Assembly (NCBI GenBank): GCA_030062745.1
Contig: CP099842.1
Span: 31,720,901 to 31,784,900 of the forward strand
Source of the DNA: Capitulum mitella
Lineage: Eukaryota > Arthropoda > Thecostraca > Pollicipedomorpha > Pollicipedidae
DNA: 64,000 nt
Direction of reading: 5' to 3'
The notes beneath the pieces were generated by a model. That model was not told where the DNA came from, did not search any database, and saw only the letters and a program-made list of their open reading frames with translations. This document shows, in pieces, positions 1 to 10,232 of the stretch (position 1 is its first letter; the number at the start of each line of letters is the position of its first letter). Both the position numbers and the translations under genes were made by a program.

Positions 1-159
1 GCGGCCGGGGCTCCGAACGAAAGCCCGGTGCTCGGGGCTGAGGCGGCCGGGGCTCCGAACGAAAGCCCGGTGCTCGGGGCCGAGGCGGCCGGTGCTCCGA
101 ACGAAAGCCCGGTGCTGGCGGTCGAGGCAGCCGGTGCTCCGAATGGCAGTCCGGTGCTG
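1..159. repeat. 42-bp coding tandem repeat in the FG region
   Basis: Three near-identical 42-bp units (1-42, 43-84, 85-126) are followed by a 33-bp variant (127-159). Read on the minus strand, each unit encodes 14 residues (SAPSTGLSFGAPAA). The array continues off the left edge. Units differ by only a few substitutions, which points to recent expansion of FG repeats inside the nucleoporin gene. Confidence 0.9.
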
Positions 160-407
160 GCAGCTGGTGCCCCAAAGGAGAATCCACCGCTGGCAGGCGC
201 GGTGGCCGGCGCTCCAAAAGAGAAGCCACTGGTTGGGGCAGCAGTGCTGGCAGTACCACCCAGGGGGAACCCTGGAGTGGTGCCTGTATTGGCACTGCCA
301 AATGAAAAACCTGAAGAAGTGGCTGGGGTGGCAGCAGAGGAAGAGGCACCAAAAGAAAAACCAGTGCCTCCTGCCTGTGTAGTTGGTGTTCCAAAGTTGA
401 ATGCCAT
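1..407 (-). CDS. NUP62: Nucleoporin 62, N-terminal FG-repeat region (partial)
   Basis: Reading leftward from an ATG at 407-405, the minus strand encodes about 135 residues beginning MAFNFGTPTTQAGGTG. FG and FxFG motifs recur throughout (GFSFG, GLSFG, GLPFG) in Ala/Ser/Thr/Pro-rich spacers, and the frame is still open at the window edge. Nup62 is the central-channel FG nucleoporin that works with Nup54 and Nup58, and its family begins with this kind of short Met-x-FNFG start. The coiled-coil half would lie outside the window. A possible splice acceptor (GGCCAG) lies directly before the ATG, so a 5' UTR exon may lie upstream near 2.1-2.9 kb. The first 65 codons contain no CpG and the rest are CpG-rich. 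Another small FG nucleoporin is possible because the diagnostic C-terminal domain is not visible. Confidence 0.72.
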   Translation of the reverse strand, partial: MAFNFGTPTTQAGGTGFSFGASSSAATPATSSGFSFGSANTGTTPGFPLGGTASTAAPTSGFSFGAPATAPASGGFSFGAPAASTGLPFGAPAASTASTGLSFGAPAASAPSTGLSFGAPAASAPSTGLSFGAPA

Positions 408-2116
408 TCTGGCCTCCAGACAGTGCTTGAAAGATGAATATGTCTCCTGCAAAAAGAGTCATTATAGTTATGACTGAAATCCTACTTTGCCACCAAAAAT
501 AGCAAAAAGATAAAGCCCACTTTTCATGGATTTCAAAATAAAGTGACCTGCAGCTGGCAAGAAATCAGACATTTTAGGAGTATGTTAGGTTTATATATTC
601 TGTCCCAAGTGGGATGGCATGCTGCCTTGTCAAGACAGAACTAAAGCTGCTCCAAATATCTTGAATAGCCCCAAGACAAGGTTTGCAGACTGGCATACAA
701 TCACCATGCTCTTATCAAATAAACAACACCAAACATGCAGCAGATGTTTTACTGTATAATACAATCAATTTCTTGCAGATTACAGAATAAGGAGGCCTAA
801 ATCTGGCAACAAACTTTCTGTCAGCAACAGGATACATTCATACATTCTGTCCCAACTGTCTTGTTGACACCCCCAGCATGGTTTGTGGAATGGCCAGATG
901 GGCTGCTATACCATCAGTCAGAATGACAATGCATTTTTGGGCATCATTTTTTCTTTTTTAAATGTAGTGTTCTTGAGATGATGTGTTGGTGTCAGCTACA
1001 TCACATCAGACTCATCTGTTTTAGATACTGTTAATTATTGAATTTACCATGCCCAGCTGAATGCACAAATGGAATACATTTCACTTTGGCACTAGCAGTG
1101 TGACCACATCTGGGGAAATTTTACTTTTCTATGGGAAATGGCTCAGATCTGAGGATCTGGGGACATGGGCAGAAATCTGGGGAAATTTCTTGGATGTGGA
1201 TACCTAATTCATTTAATTAATTAAGCTTCACAAATTGGAGCTACATCTAAACAAATAAAAAAGAAAACTGTTTTTCTTTCCTTCCTGAGCACAGATGTTA
1301 TCATCTGGTAGCAAATTACCATCTATCTTATGTGCATACTATAACTTGCCTCTATCACACAAAATATTTTAGGGTTTTCCCCAACACTGTGTGCAAATAT
1401 GCAATATTGACAGCAGCCAAATACCTAAGCAATAGGGTACCAGGTGAAATGTATCACAATAATTTAAAGCATCTCTTGTAGCCATGAATACTGCTATGCC
1501 ATTATGTGGCTGGCTGAGCTGGCTCACCAGCTTGCTTGTCTAGCCCTCACTTCACAGGCATGGCTGCTATACATCCTGCCTACCATGAGCACTGAGCATC
1601 ATTCCACCATTCATTTATATCATTTATTGATCATAAATGGCATGGCTTTATCCTTTTTGGCATGCTGCACATCCAGGTGTGTGGAATGAAACAGTGTTAT
1701 CAGTGTGTGGGTATGGAAACTAGCAAAATATGGTATCTAGAGAAATGACATGCCAAAAGGGAAACTTGCATCCAGATCTTGGGAAATGCAGCCACACTCA
1801 CATGGGGTTTGAAATTTGATTTTTGTTCTGGGTGTCAGAGTACAATTTCTGTTTTGGGGCACAAAATTTTGCAGAGTATTATGGTTTAGGTTGGCATGCT
1901 TGGTGTAAGTCAGCTACTGGTGTAAGTCATACATCATACCTGCTTCTTACTCTAAATAGAGACAATCACTTGCTTATATACTTAGAAATGTCAACATGGT
2001 TGTAGCATAGCTTTTTGAAGGAGGCACAAGATGAGACTTTTGGAGAGTAAAATGTTCTTGGAACACATATTTTCTGGTGCTTTTCAACACAAAAAAACAC
2101 CTTTTCCAACCTTCAA
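408..2116. other. CpG-free AT-rich stretch upstream of NUP62 coding start
   Basis: I find no coding exon here. By eye there is no CpG from position 212 to about 2116. The region probably holds the first intron or 5' UTR of the minus-strand NUP62 gene. A fragment at about 1826-1870 resembles the 3' part of the repeat described at 4040-4475. Confidence 0.5.
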
Positions 2117-2880
2117 CCGACACAATCACACGAGGCACAAATTCAACAGCAAATCAAGCTCCTTGAAGACAGACTCTGTAAGTAGCCAGTTATTACTAGA
2201 TGACCTCCCAGCTCTTTTTTGAGTGACCAATTTAGCGACCCAAAACAATATCGTCAGTTTTCCACACCGTAGGACTCAGGATTCTGATCGAGATACGGAG
2301 CACACCCACTTCGACCACGTCAACCCTAAGGCTGTATGGGTATTGCCATACCAGCTATGCTTTAGTAGTAGCGCAACAAAATTGCTTTCTGATGACCACA
2401 AAACCTACAGAAATTACTGCGCTCAAGTCCAATTTGGAGTTGCAAGCGCTATCCACACATACAGCAATTCGCAAGTTGCAACGCGTTATGAACATTCATT
2501 TCACGTCATCCATTCGCCAATTTCGTCTATTCATAGCGCGCTTGGAATAGAGGAGGTATTGCGCCTCTTTTCAAAAACCGAAAATCGATTAGCAGATCTT
2601 TGCATGACAATCCAGGCGCATCAGCGCGGATCAGTGCGAGCGGTGAGGCCGATACCGGTGAGAAGAGCTTGAATCAGTTTTGATTTATTGTTTTGTTCTC
2701 CTCGAGTTAATCCGCTGTGGGATGCATGGTGCGTACGGCTTCATTCTCGCAGTTGTCGTTATATCATTGTGAAGCTCCCAGGTCTAGAATAAGGGTGGTA
2801 CGCTGAGTATTTTTCATTCGTACTCAGGTGTTCGAATCATGCACGTACTATTACATGCCCTTTTGTTTTAGTTCAGGTAG
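2117..2880. promoter_or_regulatory. CpG-containing block, candidate promoter of NUP62
   Basis: CpG dinucleotides reappear sharply at 2118 and vanish again after about 2880. The block is flanked on both sides by CpG-poor DNA, the same arrangement seen around the better-supported promoters at 42.8-43.6 and 58.8-59.8 kb. The 149-codon open frame inside (2223-2672) resembles no protein I know. The promoter call rests on composition and position only. Confidence 0.35.
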
Positions 2881-5190
2881 AACCTAAAGCTTAAAGAAAT
2901 GTTTTTTTTAATTATGTAAAACATGCTAGTTTGCCCCTTGGCATTGTAGTGTCACATTCTGTAGTGTTGTTTATAAGCAGATCCAGCAATTTAGGCCACT
3001 GGTAGGTTCAGCCGGTAATGTGTACAAGTTGCAGCATTGCAGAAATGTATAAATACATTGTAGAGTTTGCTGACTGACAGCTAAACTGCTCTAATCTAGT
3101 TTTTTTATCACTGATATTTGGTACCAGGTTTAATTTATATGTGTTCCTGCCAGCCTCAATATTGAAATTTAATTTGCATTTGTAGTTCTGATGTGTTCAA
3201 GGGTGTCAATTTGCATTCATTTGAGAGGGCCCTGGCTCTCCCATTGTTGATTTGGGCCCATGCAATGTTGGTTTTGGCCCACCCAATATTTTCTGCCAGT
3301 TTTAAATGGAAATGAGTAATAGTAGCAAAAAGAATGGCTGCTGTAGATAAGTGATACACAGAAAATATAGAATAAAGTTTTTAGCAGTGTATCTATCTGT
3401 CTTTCTCTCTTCTGTATATATGTACATAAATACATTTACATATACATATTTATGCATGAGGATAAGTCCAATGTTTCTTTGATAAATGGTAACCAAAAAA
3501 ACTTGTAAACTTCAGCTGGTCAAAGTAAAGTGGGTTAAATCCATTGAGAAACCCACATTTGGGGGAAGGTTAGGTTGTCAAGCCCTTGGCTCGGCTCCCC
3601 CAATCATGTACGGAAATTGACATCCCTGGGTGTATTGCTCCAAAAAATTTTCAAATGGAAGGAGCTTGAAAGCTTGAAAGCTTGTTTTGCCATCACTCAC
3701 AGCAGTTGCTCAGAAGTGCCCAGATCCAGGTGTTTGTGGTTCAGTTTATGTGTTCAAGCTTTGGAGCCTGTAGTGCCCAAACACAGCCAATCACAACACA
3801 AATGGTGCCATTGGGTGTACCAGTCTGTGAGGTAGGTTGTGAAGTGATTCATGGCATGTGCCATATGGCATGGGCAGCAGAATTCATTTAATCATGGGTA
3901 CAGGTCAAATAGGAGGTGTTATTGGCTCAAGACTTGGGGACATCATGGGGCCCACCTGTGAGTGGATGCTTATGTGGTCAGCACCCAAGGAAATCCACAA
4001 GGTGATCCCCAGGCACATGTTTTTTTTATATTTAAATTGGGGCCTGAGACCAGTGTTAGAAAAACACTGTTTTTCATTTTCTGGTGTCAAGGAGCACCAA
4101 AAAATTATGCCCCAAGAAAAATTTTGTACTCCAAAATGGTCATTTTCCCCTACCTCCAAAAGACATGGGTATTCTTACTCAACCACAGTTTGAAGTTGCC
4201 CAGCATCCCCCATCCTTGGTTGATGGTTTACCAGCCAGCTGCCTTCCACCCCCTTGGTCAATGACTGCTGACTTACCATGTAGACCCAGGAAACTGGTTT
4301 GCCCCCCCCCCCCCAAACAGAGCCACAGGATCCATGCCTGCTGGCCACATATGCTTGCAAAGCACTTAGTCCATGTTCCTTACATAAATGCATGATGTTT
4401 TATACTCCAAAAGAGAATCTGTACTTTGGCACCAGGAAGAAAAACCAGGTTCCCAGCACTGCCTCAGACTGATATCTTCTGTTCACATTTGTGTGTGTGT
4501 GAGTGTCACAGAGTGTCTGATGGCACTCTGAGGCTCAAAGTGCCATGAACAGTGATCTAGGCAGCCAAAGTTTGGTGGGTCGACAGAACAGCACCAGGGC
4601 TACCAAACAGTACCCCATGTGATGCACAGGGTACAACAGGTCATGTGCAGTACATGTGAGCCTCATTTGCACCCCTGTGTTTATCTACCAATTGCTGGGA
4701 TGTAAGCTATGCAGTTTAGGGTGATGATGGTTTGGAAAGGTTAATGGGCAGCTGGGTAATCACTTGTGATGGGTTCAAGCTGAAGCACATAAAGGATGGG
4801 GTGCCTAAGAGATTAATACCCCTCCCTCCTTGCCACAGAACTGTTACCCTGGGATGTTGGATAAATGGGTGGACAGTCACACATCTGGGGTAGTTGATAT
4901 GTGTGGCTGTTTCACATGCCAATAGCTTGTGTTTGGTGTATGCTTGATGCATGTGCTGAGGTGTACCCCTTTTCCATTCAGGTCTTTGGTTTGGGAACTA
5001 TTAGCTCTGGAGGTGCTAAATTTTGTAGCATGCTGCAAAGTCACAAATGGTATCCAGAACACTCAGGATTTAGGGCATCATTGGCAAGATGCTTTTAATG
5101 TGAGTGTGCAGCTTGTGAACCTGGGATCCACTATTTGCAGGAAGATGCACAATCTATTTCTGCCCACATGATGAGGACAGCAACTGTCGT
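2881..5190. other. CpG-poor intergenic or intronic block
   Basis: Only a couple of CpGs are visible in 2.3 kb (for example near 3610 and 4580). No coding exon was recognised. It contains the interspersed repeat at 4040-4475. If the block at 2117-2880 is bidirectional, this could be the long first intron of the plus-strand elongase gene; that is inference. Confidence 0.4.
4040..4475 (+). repeat. Interspersed repeat A, copy 1 (CpG-decayed)
   Basis: This segment matches the reverse complement of about 33800-34260 over most of its length. Shared landmarks are a poly-C/poly-G tract (4303-4315 versus 34003-34013) and a stretch around TTTTGGAGTATAAAA. This copy lies in a CpG-poor block and has TG or CA at sites where the other copy has CG. 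No coding capacity is visible, and its class is unknown. Confidence 0.8.
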
Positions 5191-7419
5191 TTCGTAGGGG
5201 TTAATGCTGGTAGTAAGCAGGTGCACTGTTCTGCTTACAATAGAAAACTTTGATTTTGACCCCAAACCGACCGTGTAATGCATTGATTTGCCTCTAGCAA
5301 CATGTTAAAGTTTCGAGTATTGGGAACAAGGACTTTGGAAGCAATGTAACAAACCGGATGTGGCGGATGCCTCAGGATGTGGTAGCAAAGTGAAGGGGAA
5401 AGGAAAATTATTGTTTTCATGATGGCAATAGTAACTGAAAGAGTGAGATTCATATATTAAAGTTGAATGTATTGGAGTAAGGTCCTCTTGAACTTGTTAC
5501 TTCCTAATCACTCCAAATATGAGTGGGTTTGAGAGGTGCGGAGAGATTAGGAAATGACAGTCTGTGCTTGCTATGGTGAAGACTTTGATGACCTCCACTC
5601 ACTTCTTTGAATATGTATAAATGCCTAGATTGTCTGGAACTTGAGTTGTGTCCAGGCTTCATTGACTTTGGTCTTGAATCCCTCAAGCAAGTCTGATGAC
5701 ACGACAGAGGGTATTTTTTAATGTTACTTGGCAAATAAATTGACATTGATACGTTCGTCAAGGAAAAAATGAGGGTCATAGTACAGCATTCATCCCGTGA
5801 TGTCAGAAGCTAAGTAACCTTTCTCCTTAATCATACTGTTCTTTATTGACACAAATGACATCACCAGCGTCATCAAAATATATGCTCTGCATGTTCAGCA
5901 CGAACGTATTGAAGACGTAGGGCCCTGTAAAACCGGGTTGACGATGGGTTATGGTTTGTCCGGACAGCTGCCCCAGAGACGGTGAGTTCAAGAAGGACCG
6001 TAGTCGTTCAGAAGAGACTTCCCTCATGTTTGACGGATTCACGGTCCCAGTTAGCCAGTTTCCGCGCCATCTGGTACCTTTGCCGTGTGAGGTCGGCCAC
6101 TATGGACAATGCAAGTGCCTGGTCGTCATTCAGACACTTCACGTCACAAATTTGTTATCAGCAGTACTGTCCAGCATGTCTTCAATATTCGTCCGGGGGG
6201 ACGACACGACTTCCTTGAGCACGGGCGCGAGCGCATTTTTCTTCTCAAAACGAGCACTCTGAGACGCTGCGTTTGCGAACCTTTCGGTTTCGTGCCTCTT
6301 GACGACATCAGCAGAGACGCTTGCGTCAACGTTCGCTCGGCTACTTGAATGGTTTCGTCGGACGACCTGAATGTTCACATCATTGTTCATTGATGTTCAC
6401 ATCATTCGTGAGCTGACGTTTCGACACTTCCTTGACTGTATCGTTCACCATGAACTTTTCCTGTGGACGAAGAGTGTTGTCTTACCTCCGGCTGTATGCT
6501 TGCCATTTCTCGTTGATTTTGCGCACTATTTTAGCCACCACTTTTCCCTTTTTCGATTGGCTCTACAGTCAGTTCATCGTGACTAACAGTTGCTCGCTCA
6601 GAAATACATGTATCAACTTCCATGCCCCGTTTTGACTGGGCTGAGTTCGCCAGCCTCGTTCAGGGTGTGAAGCACCACCAGAAATGGAGGTCATACTCGG
6701 CTAAGTATAACGTCCATTTCGAACAGTCTGTGCGAATTCCTCAGCGCAGCGCGGTTTTGGACGGACTCAACAGTCGGTACAGGACCCCGCTGAACCAGTG
6801 CTGCCCTGCCACACAGTTTTTGGTGTCGGCTGATCGGAGGGATGCATTGAGGGAATACCACGGGACACGGCGGGGCCAGAGGTCGACCGAACGCAGTGAC
6901 GCTGGCCGGCCGGCGCTGGTGCGGGGGACAGCCAATCGGCGAACCAGGTGCCACGTGATTCGTCGTAGGTTAGCTTCTGCAGGTCTCCGCAGTGCCATAC
7001 TCTCAGAATGGATTCACAAGACCTCAGTGAACACCCTGAATGTGAAAAAATGCGGGATCTTGGGGGGAGGTGGGGGGGGGGGGGGGCATATGCTCGTGGC
7101 TTCCATGAAGCGAAATGTGTTGTACACAAAGCCGTTTTATGTTAAAGCAAAACAACAGGGTGTCTGCTGCATTGTAGAAGACTTTTCGTGAAACTTACAA
7201 CATGCAGGCTGAAAACATCATGAGAGACATGTAGACATCGTGTTCTAGTATTCATTACCAGAATCATCATCATAAGTTTAAAAGTGCCCTTCCCATGTCA
7301 TGTTGAACATGGACAGCTTTTTTCGTCCTTCGCAGCCGTTCCATGCGGAATGGATAGAAACATCAACTTTCGACTGTGCTGGCGTCTAAATGAAACGAAG
7401 AAGAAGGAAACGAGACACG
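5191..7419. other. Gene-free CpG-containing region with element debris
   Basis: Apart from the decayed frame at 5827-6640 I recognise nothing. The 189-codon open frame at 6622-7191 is of ordinary random-frame quality, with no motif, and ends in a poly-G run. Confidence 0.4.
5827..6640 (-). pseudogene. Decayed transposon-like open frame
   Basis: Protein-like segments on the minus strand are broken by stops and frameshifts. In order they are KVVAKIVRKINEKWQAYSRR then a stop, KFMVNDTVKEVSKRQ, FEKKNALAPVLKEV, DDQALALSIVADLTRQRYQM, and a last segment ending at 5827. Their mix of amphipathic and charged residues differs from the shadow frames around them. From memory, the D-x-ALAL-x-VADLT-x-x-x-Y pattern resembles a recurrent uncharacterised element protein of arthropod genomes, but I cannot confirm this. 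It is most likely a dead mobile-element gene. Confidence 0.35.
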
Positions 7420-8205
7420 GCGTTGATTAGCCTGGTCAGTCCTGCACTGATGAGTAGCTCATCGAGTTAAAACCCGGGTGGTGCCAAATGAGACTATGGC
7501 CACGTTTTTCGCCGAGTTACCCCTCTGTGCACCGCCATTGGTAAACTGTTCCAGTCATTGGCAGCTCGTACTGCCTAACGATGTCGTCTGGCGTCTCTCG
7601 CTGTTTGTGTCTTCAGTATCTTGAGGTGATGTCTCCTTGTTTCATGTCTGTGTGCTGCCAGTGAAGTAATCCTGTCCGCCTTGAACTTTCCGGAGATTAT
7701 TGCATTCAGAACGATCATATCTGTACTTTTCCGTCCATATGTCAGACTTGTCAGGTTAAGCTCTCTTCATCTGTCTTCATGTGGCTGGTACATTGGACTT
7801 TTCCGTCGCCCTGCTTTGTACTTTCAAGAGTCTCTGGTCACTCACATACCCAGGCCCCATATCTCTGTACTCAAGCACTGATGGCATAAATGTGTTGAAG
7901 AGCTCAGGGAGAACGTCCTTGTCAAGGAAATCGGATTTTTTTCATTACAGCTAACATTCTGTTACCCTTCTTCACTACTTTGGCTGTGTGGAAATGAAAC
8001 GTCATTTGGTAGTCTTAGATGATCCCCAGGTCGTGCTCGGCGAAATACTTTCTGATAAGTATGTTCCCAGCATTATACTGATACTCCTTTTTTCCTGGCC
8101 CCAGGTAGAGTGATGAACATTTTTCAAATTTGAGCAGAAACGGCCATCCCATCGTCCAGGTTATGATTTTGCGTTTGTCGCGTTGTAGTCTATCCTGTTA
8201 CTAGT
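7420..8205 (-). mobile_element. LINE reverse-transcriptase remnant (3' part)
   Basis: The minus strand carries the C-terminal half of a non-LTR reverse transcriptase with frameshifts and stops. LQRDKRKIITWTMGWPF and LLKFEKCSSLYLGPGKK lie near 8200-8090, and AEHDLGII, a stop, then DYQMTFHFHTA near 8045-7980. A segment like VVKKGNRMLAVMKK follows near 7950, and AANDWNSLP lies near 7560. The order FEKCxxLxLG, EHDLGII, VVKKxNRML, DWNSLP is that of CR1/L2/Jockey-type elements downstream of the catalytic YxDD. The upstream polymerase core and endonuclease are absent, so the copy is 5'-truncated and dead. Confidence 0.85.
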
Positions 8206-9086
8206 CACCAAAAACTGGCCCATATATTCAGTCAGATAAATTAAAAATATGGGTAGGGTTTGGTTAAGTTACATTGCAGTACATTAGATTAGGATAATGC
8301 TGTTAGGCCTGTTCTGGAATGTAAATTTTAGAGCGAAATCTTGCCGACGGGCGAGAGGGGCTTATTCGGCCTTCCCCTTTAATGTCTCGGAAACTAACCG
8401 TCTGATTTTCCTGAGAGACAGCTGAAACAAATCCCTGTAACCTAATCTACAGTTATACGTGCTTCGGAATTTAAAAGGCTTTAGCAGTGTTGTCAGGAAT
8501 CAAAAAGGAAAAGTTCTGTGGCATGTTCATTGGTCGCCATTGGATCGTTTATAAGTGGTAAAAACTAGAAGGTCGTCCAGGATGAATGCAAATGAGATCC
8601 GAAGGCCGGAAACTTATTTTTAAGGTAAAAATGTCTTGAAACACCTATCATTGTCATATTCTGCCACCAGATGTACAGTGTATTCTTTTGTGTACTTCAA
8701 TGCATTTTTGCCATCTGAACAGACCCACGATGAGCCATTGTCACCCTTTCCTATACCTTGGAATGCAGAAATGTAAATTAGCTCCTGATTGCGTGCGAGG
8801 GACGAAGGATGGGAGCTTGCACCTTGGTTTGGAATGCATGTGGAAGAGTCCATATTGGTGTGTATATTGTGCCTGCATATGTCTGAGCTGAGAGAGTGGG
8901 ATATGTTGACATTTGACAAGATAGTGCACATTACAGCATACATCAGTGGCCTAGCTAGGAGCCTGCATGGGGGGGGGGCAGTTTGTTATCATCATGCATG
9001 GGTGTTTTTACTTGTTGATGGGGCCTAAAACAAGCTGAAAATAATTATTGAGACTCAGCACACAGTTCTATAGTAGTTATAATTAC

Positions 9087-9704
9087 CAGTGGTGGTGACA
9101 GGGGTCCAAAGAAGGAAGGTGGAAAGATTTTTTTTTTTACACATTCATCACTTGTTTACAATGCTGAGAACAGTATGGTGGTGCCAGGCACAATATCTGG
9201 GCCCTAAGTGGGGTTCCCTTGATCCTCCCAGGCAATATGCACCATGGGTTGTGGGCTAAAAGACATCATCTTATTAAGTTGCAGCCCAGTCCAAAGGTGT
9301 CCTTGGAATCACAATATGTGGACATTAGGTTTGTGACATGATCCACTGTGTGCCCATTTGTGGTCCCCTGTACCCAGCCTTGCTGTGATTATACTGCCTT
9401 TACTTTTCAGAATAAACAGAAAGGATGAATAAATATTAGCAAATTTTATTATATTTGTCCCTCGTCGAACAATGCAAATTGGCTACTTTGCCAGATCTGG
9501 AATTCCCCTTTTCCTCCCTTGGATCTGACACAACATTCATAAAATGTGGCAGATTTGTCACAAGGCATGAACTGAACAAGTACTTTCCAGAAATGGTGAC
9601 TTGCTTCTCATAACATCGAAGAGAGAACGTTGAATGTTGTGCCTCGTGAGTGACGAAAAACGACCGAACACACCTCCTAAAAACTCGTCCTGAACCCGCC
9701 ACTG
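9087..9704. mobile_element. hAT-like non-autonomous element
   Basis: The left end reads CAGTGGTGGTGACAGG and the reverse complement of the right end reads CAGTGGCGGGTTCAGG, so imperfect terminal inverted repeats bound about 620 bp. The left flank ATAATTAC matches the right flank ATAAAGTTAC if two bases were inserted, which fits an 8-bp hAT target duplication. The inside has no transposase. The frame at 9436-9768 shows no family motif. Confidence 0.45.
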
Positions 9705-10232
9705 ATAAAGTTACAAACTCAAGTTTTTGACATTCTGTGTTCAAAGAAATGCTATGAAAAGGCACCAAGTTTCATGATTACACGTCTAACTGTTCAAAAA
9801 TAGCAGGCAAGAAACCTCAGTGGCGTTTTTAAGCCTTCCCCAGCCCGGAATAGGGATAATGTTCATCTTAACACAAATTTTTCATTATCGATATCACAAA
9901 TGATAGTCTCTGGTCCCTTTTGACAATAGCTGTACAACTGTTGATGGTAGGACACATTTGAATGGGACTAAGGGGACATGGATAGGAAATCACTTAAACA
10001 CTATATATACGGAGTTTTGAGGCATAATGTGCTTTGGAAGCGACCATTGAGACTACAGCATAACTTTGTTATGAGAGGTCAGAGCATGTGTCAGAGGCAG
10101 TATGCACCTTTCATTTTTTGTTATGTGTGTTGTAGTGATGAAATGTGTTCTGTACATATGATTACATGTAGTGGGAATACTGTAAGATTTTTGCAGTATG
10201 TTTAAATGCTGTTTTGTCATTTTGCAGACAAT

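Noticed and set aside
28..477. 149-codon plus-strand frame of AGAPNESPVL repeats
   Set aside because: The minus strand of the same DNA gives a coherent FG-nucleoporin N-terminus with an ATG; the plus-strand frame is its shadow.
2223..2672. 149-codon plus-strand open frame
   Set aside because: No motif, no splice context and ordinary residue mix; more likely part of a CpG-rich promoter block.
6622..7191. 189-codon plus-strand open frame
   Set aside because: Runs through a poly-G tract, shows no recognisable domain and has equally long shadows on the other strand.
8944..9000. CAGTGGCCTAGCTAGG with a poly-G run as a transposon end
   Set aside because: Looks like a transposon terminus, but no matching opposite end or target duplication could be assigned to it.
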